From Lunularia cruciata (Eukaryota; Streptophyta; Marchantiopsida; Lunulariales; Lunulariaceae), in contig OX419760.1 in NCBI GenBank assembly GCA_948567375.1, positions 58,590,001-58,654,000 of the forward strand: a DNA stretch of 64,000 nt, read 5' to 3'. Numbering within the stretch: the first letter of the stretch is position 1; each line of letters begins with the position of its first letter. Below, piece by piece: positions 57,543 through 64,000 of the stretch. The notes beneath the pieces were generated by a model. The model was not told the origin of the DNA. It did no database searches and worked only from the letters and a program-made list of their open reading frames with translations. The translations under genes and the position numbers were made by a program.

Positions 57543-59084
57543 TGCCAAACACTATGAGATGAATCGTTGAGGCTACGCCTGATGTTGTGAAGCTGTCGCA
57601 TAATCTTGCTCCAATTCTCCAATTAACAAGATTCAAACCTCGCGACATGCTGTGGTACTTCTTTCACATTGGGAGTGTGGGTATAACTGTAGCATAATCT
57701 GTTCCTGATCGGGAGTCAACAACTTTAGAAGATGAGAACGTCAACCACTCAATGACATGTATTTATATATTTGTTTATTTATTGCAAAATGTGATGAAGC
57801 TGTGGCTATTTTGGATCCCGATCTATAATAAACAACATCTTTGAGTAATTGATCCCAGTTTATAGAGGATCATGAGGTTACCTCAGGTTGAAAGTCGGTG
57901 TTACAGTTTCCATCGAGCTGTAGTTGGCATGATGCTCTCCTCGACGAAGAATTTAACAATCTTCGCATGTTGCCGCCTGACGAACTGATGAACACAATTT
58001 GCTAAGTAAGCTATTTAGGAAATTCGTCAGAAGTTGTCAAACCGAACGCCGAGACTGCCGCGTGTTTACTCCGCTATATTACTCCATCGCAGCTAGCTGC
58101 GTCCCGGGGTTGGGCGATGCTTTAATTCTGACGACCAGCTTTAACTGCTACTTTTGTCACCTCTGATGAAATGACGGACTTGAAACGCACCCCCGGTGCA
58201 ACCGATGGAGCTGAGAAAGACACGGAATGGACATTCGACTCTTCCACGAGCTTAGAACATCTGGAAGTTAAATTGCTTATGCGCGCTACGCTGCTTCATT
58301 ATCCCTGGAAGTGCAAGTTAAAATTTCACCAAGGACACCCGTTAGCAACGAACGGATATATACTTAATTCGTAAATCTTAGACATCTGCATTCAAATTTT
58401 GACCGGTAAGATCGAGACAAAGTCACCTTGTGATATATAGATCAGAGTTGACACCGCTTTCAGGATAATGTTCCCTATCGCTTTCTGGCACCACAAGGGA
58501 ATTTTGCAAGCTCTCTTCGTCTCCACCTGCGGAACATGGCTGTTACTTTAGTTTTCCGTGTCTCCGAATTGGACTCCACTGCACTGCACGGAGTAGGCAA
58601 AGTGCATGGATGGGTAAGCAGTAGATCAACAGTTGTATGACTTTGGATTACGTCCTAAGATTGTGCCCGCTTCAAACATGAGCCGCAAATGGTTTGATCG
58701 ATATCTCGAGAAAAGAGAAGGCTTAGTACTGACCACTCAAATTAGTGCACAAAGCGCTTGGCCTGAAGTTACTTCTTGTTTGATTAAGGTGCACCGAAAA
58801 TCACCTTGCGGTTCGTTTCGAAGCCGACATCTGTCTGTGGTGAAACTTCTTTCTCGAAATTCACCTTTCGTGTCTGGAGATCTTTCGGTAGCCCACATAC
58901 CGGCAGGTGAAACTCAGAAGTTCCTTAGCTAAGATTCTATGTCCTGCCAAGAGTTCCAAATTATCATGCTTCACCTATTAGCATAGTGTCTGAATGCAAT
59001 CGCTGTATTATTTGTACAATTCGATTGATCCAAGAGTGAATCCAAGGTAGCTGAAATCGCATTCGGGTGGACTTCATCTTGCTC
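57543..59084. other. No recognisable gene
   Basis: Open frames at 58171-58374 and 58678-58932 (+) start with ATG but show no known domain. They may be parts of untranslated or intergenic sequence upstream of the acyl carrier protein gene. Confidence 0.35.
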
Positions 59085-59821
59085 ATGGCCCGTTGTGCTT
59101 CGCGAGTTGCAGGGCGTCTGCCAAAGCTAAACGGGAAATCCACTAGGCCACAGCGTGTCCGCATGCAAATCGACGACAACTATCGATATCCTTTCCGTTC
59201 TGAATCTCGTCCTTTTTTGAGTCTGATGGTTGTTCAGAATGTGGTAACGACCATGATTGCACGCCATATGAACAAAGACGAAATTTTTCTGTATCCCGGA
59301 ATACTACTTCGAGATCTTGATCTTGATTCTCTCGCTCAAGTAAGTAAGATCATTTCTTGACAGGTTTCTAAGTTAGCAGCTTTGTAAAAGTTTACCGCTG
59401 GATCTATACAATATGGGATCTAGCAAGTACAACCTAGCCTTCGAAGGGGACTGGATAGAGGAACCATGAACAGACTTTCAGTTTGAATTTTGTGTCCTTC
59501 TAGACTCAAGAAGCTGCCTATATGGAGAAGCATCAGTTATATACTAGGAAACACGCAGAGAATAACATTTACTGTACTCCAAGCTCCGGGTGACGACTAG
59601 AGGTAGGGATCATAGAAACAAGTTTGACCGATTGTATTCCATGCATGCAGGTGGATATTGAAGTAGAAATCGAACAAGCACTTAAAAGTCTGCTAAACAC
59701 GAGAAACTTCACAGTCGAGATACCTATGGATCCGGACGCAACATTGGAAGACTTTGCCAGTGAAATTTACTTGAAAATTCTCAAGACTACTCCGGATAAT
59801 GGAGCATTGTCACCAGCTTGA
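59085..59821 (+). CDS. Acyl carrier protein, mitochondrial type
   Basis: Two exons: 59085-59339 and 59651-59821 (TGA at 59819-59821). The intron 59340-59650 begins GTAAGT and ends GCATGCAG; it is phase 0. The 141-residue product has a basic, Arg/Ala-rich N-terminus (MARCASRVAGRLPK) fit for mitochondrial import. The carrier domain follows: LLRDLDLDSLAQ, with the Ser of DSL as the phosphopantetheine site just before the intron, then VDIEVEIEQALKSLL and FTVEIPMDPDATLEDFASEI. ACP carries acyl chains in organellar fatty acid synthesis and, in mitochondria, supports lipoate formation and LYR-protein assembly (family knowledge). An in-frame stop at 59052-59054 and first ATG at 59085 fix the start. 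It is more divergent than the usual plant mitochondrial ACP. Confidence 0.8.
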
Positions 59822-61407
59822 GATACAGTAATCACCGCGAGGTGTTGCTGCACTATGTTTTCATAGAGCTAATTTTAGTTCGGGCACTTCGAAACGAGTG
59901 CATGTAAATAGCTACAAATGCTGCAGATTTTGTACCGGTGTTGGTGCAACCACCAAAAGATTTTGATGTTTATCATGCTCTTGCTGGTTCCTGTCTACGC
60001 TTTGCCCCACTTTTGAGTATTGAGAATGGGAGTACTTCGAACATGGTCTGCGTTCTTAACAAGTCTCATTTGATGTTACATATGAAGATCATCTGATTCA
60101 CCAAAGCTGGTGCCAATTAAGATGCCCAATCTATATTTTAGTAACCATAATAATGTCATAAACTGGTCATGAAACTCTGCTACTTTGGTAACTGACTTTA
60201 TACACTTTTGCTTTTGTACCTAGTTGATGCAACCCAGTTGAGCAAATTATCTTACAAACCCTCTGTATCACATGGTGAATTACCGATAGGGGCCAATCAC
60301 TACTTTTGGAGGAGCTCTTCATGAGCGACGTGCCGTCCAATCAGATTTCAAAATGCTATCCCTGATATATGAAGGCCTCATTTCGTATAATAAAGTTGAA
60401 GGTGTCCCCAGCCATGGTCTAATTGAAATTCAATGATTGAGTCGGCTCAGTTGTGCCCAGATGTATTATCAACATCCTTGAAATAAGCCCAAGTACCCTT
60501 CGAGCGAGAAAGTGGGGAAATACTAAGGGTTTACACCAGTTGGCTGCAAACAATGCTGTACAAATTTTACGCAATGAGAATGTCGCAAGTTGTGAAGGCT
60601 ATGCTCGATGTATGTGAGGACCACTCAGAGGATACACCGTTGGTCAATAGTTAGCTATTAAACACTTAACTGATAGAACATTCTGTCTGTTATCCCTCTA
60701 CCATGTTATAAAACCCATGAAACACTCTTGGTTTTTTTGGATGATTAATTCTAAGATCTTCTTTTTTGCATATATATTTATATGTAGAGACGGAATATAT
60801 ATATATATAGCTTTCAAATCTTGAAAAATAGTCGGTAATTGTGTCCAAATTCTTGAATTTGAAATTTCATACGACTCAATGAAATTGTTTAATATTACTT
60901 TGATTAATTCATGTTAGTGCATATTTTGAATTCCACCTCCTCTGTGTCTGTTGCACACAGAAGCTATCCTTTTGTAGCAGTACCAATATCTAAAAATTGA
61001 TATGGTTATAAAATCTAAAGTTTTTGAGCCACAATTTTTATTACTATGGAAAAATTTATTACAATGACATTCATAAGCTTCATTTTTTTTACACTGATTA
61101 TAATAAGATATCCTTGTGGGTAATGAATGTGAGTTCAAAATCTATGCTTTCAAAAATTAGAAAGTCTCAATCTACGAATCTCCGAATATAAATACTGAGC
61201 TATGTAGTTGATGCCAAGAATCTATAATGAAGGATCCATAATTTTCCTCACCTAGCTCTTTTTTTTTTATTGGGTATTATTACACATAGTACATCATATT
61301 CAATGTGGTTTAGTAATGTGAGTTCAACCTGGATGGATCATTCTATCTGATGTAAATAAGGATCGAGAAGACTATCAAGATTACCTGGATACGTTCACAC
61401 GAGAAAT
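59822..61407. other. No recognisable gene
   Basis: 1.6 kb of AT-rich sequence with a TA run at about 60799-60812 and a long T run near 61260. The only open frame of note, 61138-60914 (-), has no domain. Confidence 0.45.
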
Positions 61408-61839
61408 ATGGTCAATTTAACACGTATATTATTGTGGACGAAGAACTTATATAGGTCATGGTACCTCATGGCAAAACCTACACAATCAGATTTAATGTGG
61501 ACTAATCTAAATACCGGTGAATGGCTGTACCAGCCCCGGTCGGTGACCGGGGATTTGGGAGTGTTGCCCCAAGCAAATACGGGAAGATATGACCGGCGAT
61601 GGGGTGAAAAACCATCAAACCACGTAGGAACCGCGGTAACCATGAATCTGAGACTGTGCTACTGTAGTTTCATCATCCCCTGCTTTCCAGGCGCGGGGGA
61701 CACGGGCTGGCGCAAGAATCTGTGTACAGAGGTGATCGGTCATACTGCCATACTGTTGATTGTCGGGAGAGAGGAAGGAATTAGGAATTTGCAGTTCTTG
61801 CGGTGCCTGGAGCTTGCGAGAAGGAATAATTATGATTGA
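61408..61839 (+). other. Open frame just upstream of the QueC-like gene, probably leader
   Basis: A 143-codon ATG frame ends with TGA three bases before the QueC-like ATG, in the same phase. It has no recognisable domain. A perfect inverted repeat (CCCCGGTC-GGT-GACCGGGG) lies near 61532-61551. It may be 5' untranslated sequence with a uORF or an unrelated short gene. Confidence 0.25.
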
Positions 61840-61842
61840 AAG

Positions 61843-63702
61843 ATGGCTGGACCGGGCGTGAGCGTGCTCCTTATGAGTGGCGGAGTTGAGAGTGCCACCA
61901 TATTGTGGCATTGGCGACATTCCGCTCGCCTTTTCCCGTTGTCAGTGTCCATTGACCTTCTTGATGTTGGCACTTCCACGAGAAAATTTGTGGTTGATGA
62001 TGTCCGTACACAGAACAAGCAGAACCGGTTGATATTTTGACTAGCGGTAACAATTGAAAATCATTCCAGATTTTAGCTTGTCTAGAAGAGGACAGCTCTA
62101 TCTTCTTCTCTTCTCTCTCTCTCTCTTGTGAGGACTTTATGGAGCAATAACAGTTTATGTTTCCCGATTGAAATTTGAGCTTGTAACTGCAAGGTGCCAA
62201 CTGATTTCTGTTTGCTGTTGGACCTATGGATGGATTATTTTTTGGAAATGCGTAGGTTCGTTAATTATGGGCAGCGAGGAGCACAGATGGAGGAGAGATC
62301 CAGCGACAAGCTCTGCGAACATCTCGACATTAAGTTATCAAAGCTTGACATGAGCAATGCAAGATTTCTCTTCTTTTTTTCTCTCTCAATTCGTCCAAGA
62401 ACGCTTTTCACCATCTTCAGAAAAAATATTGCTATCTTGGACAGGAACTTTTTCGACGACTATAAAATGTTCCGTAAACAGAGTGAATCTGGAGCATGTC
62501 TTATAGAATTTAGTTCGTGCAGGTTGGAGCATCCTTTCGTTCTTTGCAGCAACCGAATAGGCTTCATGTTCCCATCCCCCACCGGAATTTGTTACTTCTG
62601 GCACTTGGAACCAGCTACGCTTCTCAGGTGCTTTTTCCAGCTAAGCATCCGGTAGCTCTTTGCTTGTAATTTTGGACAAGGGAAACCTAAGGTGTAGTTT
62701 AGCTGGCTTTCAATGGGAGGATTGGCAGTGGAGTTTGACAGATACCAGGTAGAGAGTGTCCTTGCGGAAGTACAGTTTTTGAAAGAACATGCTATTTGAT
62801 TGGGTTCTGAAATGGAAGGTTGGAGCAGACACATTAGCTTTGACTCTCAACAAAGATGACCTGGGAACCTATTCAAGGTAAACAGTTTGGACCAAGACTT
62901 CTGGCTGTGCTCTTTCAAAGAATGGTTGAACTTTCCCCTCTTCCGCTCCACTTTCAATTTCCTCTACTATACTTAAGACCATCCTGGTCATGTTACTGTA
63001 TAGCACGTAGGACGAATTCCGAGACGAGTGAGGTTGATTACATCTTTTGATTGTGTTTGCAGCTCCTCCTAGTTATTCATGTATAGCTTTCGTGCTACTG
63101 CAGCTGCACTCCAACCGCCAATTGAAGTGATCGCGCCCTTGAGGTTACCTACCTATTACTTAACCATATTTCCATGCATGATTTGGAGGGGTTATTTTGA
63201 TAGTACCTCTGGCAGGTCAACAAGCTGAGGACCTACTCAGTCACTTTGCTCTAGAAAACAGGATGAATTGGGTAACACTGAAGTAGATTCACTAATCAAG
63301 AAAGGCGTGGTGAACTTATATGACATGGTACCGGAGATTGGAAGCTCGAGACAGGTTTTGATGTAGTTTACGGAAGCAATTCCTAACAGAAAAGAACTGT
63401 TATGGTGCAGCCACTTTACCAAGTCCGAGGTTGTAAGTTTCGCCAACGATATCGGAGTGCCACTATCTGATACTTATAGCTGTATGATAGGTCGTGCACA
63501 TCACTGTGGACGTTGCTCGCAGGTACGATATAATCTCTAGATTGCCAAGATCTAGGGGGTAAAGGTTTATACGATCTCTGACCAGGCAAGCCGTATAAAA
63601 GTAAACTTATTTGGTATTGTTTGCTTGTGATTGCAGTGCAAACTCCGTCGAGAGGCTTTCTTATCTGCAGGGGTTCATGAATCACCAGACTTCTATGAAT
63701 AA
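61843..63702 (+). CDS. QueC/ExsB-like 7-cyano-7-deazaguanine synthase homologue
   Basis: Seven exons: 61843-61940, 62256-62358, 62523-62627, 62819-62877, 63063-63143, 63411-63522, 63637-63702 (TAA). All phases agree; the total is 624 bp or 207 residues, near the QueC family length. Motifs in order: ATP-binding PP-loop SGGVES (Glu where QueC usually has Asp), FVNYGQRG, LHVPIPHRNL, LNKDDLGTY, HFTKSEVV and the zinc site SC...HCGRCSQCKLR with all four Cys. QueC turns 7-carboxy-7-deazaguanine into preQ0 with ATP and ammonia (family knowledge). Its substrate in plants, which salvage queuine, is unclear. Exon 5 contains an in-frame TAG at 63070-63072 if the acceptor is at 63062; an acceptor at 63086 removes it without changing phase. 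The second intron has a GC donor. It could be a functional gene or a recent pseudogene. Confidence 0.82.
62359..62522 (+). other. GC-AG intron of the QueC-like gene
   Basis: Exon 2 ends LDMSN in complete codons and the next bases are GCAAGA. There is no usable GT before exon 3, which starts in phase 0 after GTGCAG. A GC donor followed by AAG is a known minor class of U2 introns. Confidence 0.6.
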
Positions 63703-64000
63703 TTTTACAAACTAAACTAAAGAATGGCAATGTATTCTCATTGGCAAGTCAATGAATCAACCCTGAAGTCTCTAGAACTAGGCAAGAACATAGTGGTGCG
63801 AGCACACACAGTCGCACTGGGAACCTTCAGTGTACGCTTGATACTAGTTTATATTGAGGTTACTAAAATAACAGTGATAATAATAATAATAAAGGCGGCA
63901 AAGATGTCTCCTTTGCCCTGATCCAATTAAAGGATATTGAGGGCTTTACACATTCGCTTGCAGCTGCATTAACAGGATATAATCTCTGCATATGTCTCTG
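63703..64000. other. 3' flank of the QueC-like gene
   Basis: No gene recognised. An ATG frame at 63724-63921 has no domain and includes the AAT microsatellite at about 63876-63891. Confidence 0.4.

Noticed and set aside
60780-60815. TA-rich run as a possible replication or matrix-attachment site
   Set aside because: Simple dinucleotide repeats are common in AT-rich plant intergenic DNA; nothing specific supports a function.

Overview
The window looks like nuclear DNA of a land plant, probably a non-seed plant (inference). It is dominated by plant-type LTR retrotransposons, one of them primed by initiator-Met tRNA and two by tRNA-Asp-like sites. It also holds bryophyte/fern-style LINE fragments and a few intron-containing genes with GT-AG junctions. 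I found no bacterial operon features, CRISPR arrays, rRNA or convincing tRNA genes.

From 1 to about 47.2 kb the sequence is a nest of retroelements. LINE copy 1 (3' part) fills 1-1400 (+). A complete but broken Ty1/copia element lies at 3597-8475 (-), with 404-bp LTRs and a GTGAG target duplication. LINE copy 2 runs on the minus strand from about 22.7 kb to 10.7 kb. It was split by a Ty3/gypsy element (gypsy-A, 11554-19603, GATC target duplication) and by a solo LTR (20374-21879). A 5'-truncated gypsy-A relative is at 22735-23758 (+). Element C (gypsy, +) starts near 24.65 kb and was interrupted by the 15.3-kb element B (gypsy, -, 26757-42045, ATCTT target duplication). Element C resumes at 42051 and ends in a 3.7-kb LTR at 47238. 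A solo LTR (30237-32143, TCTTG duplication) sits inside the 3' LTR of element B. The long LTRs of B and C each carry an unrecognised open-frame relic inside the LTR itself; the two solo LTRs of the same family lack most of it.

From 47.2 to 57 kb there are LINE 3'-tail fragments in a head-to-tail row (48.3-48.9 kb). A minus-strand gene (49.6-52.0 kb) then starts with a helical-bundle N-terminus reminiscent of RPW8/MLKL-type domains. Its first exon and promoter region are duplicated upstream (exon copy at 55567-55699), separated by tandemly repeated, AT-rich sequence.

From 57 to 64 kb there are two clear spliced genes on the plus strand: a mitochondrial-type acyl carrier protein (59085-59821, two exons) and a QueC/ExsB-like 7-cyano-7-deazaguanine synthase homologue (61843-63702, seven exons). 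The second has a GC-AG intron and an in-frame TAG that an in-frame downstream splice acceptor could remove.

All transposon genes seen here are interrupted by stops or frameshifts, so no autonomous element is present. Gene models were made by eye from codon frames and splice sites; none was tested against transcripts or databases.
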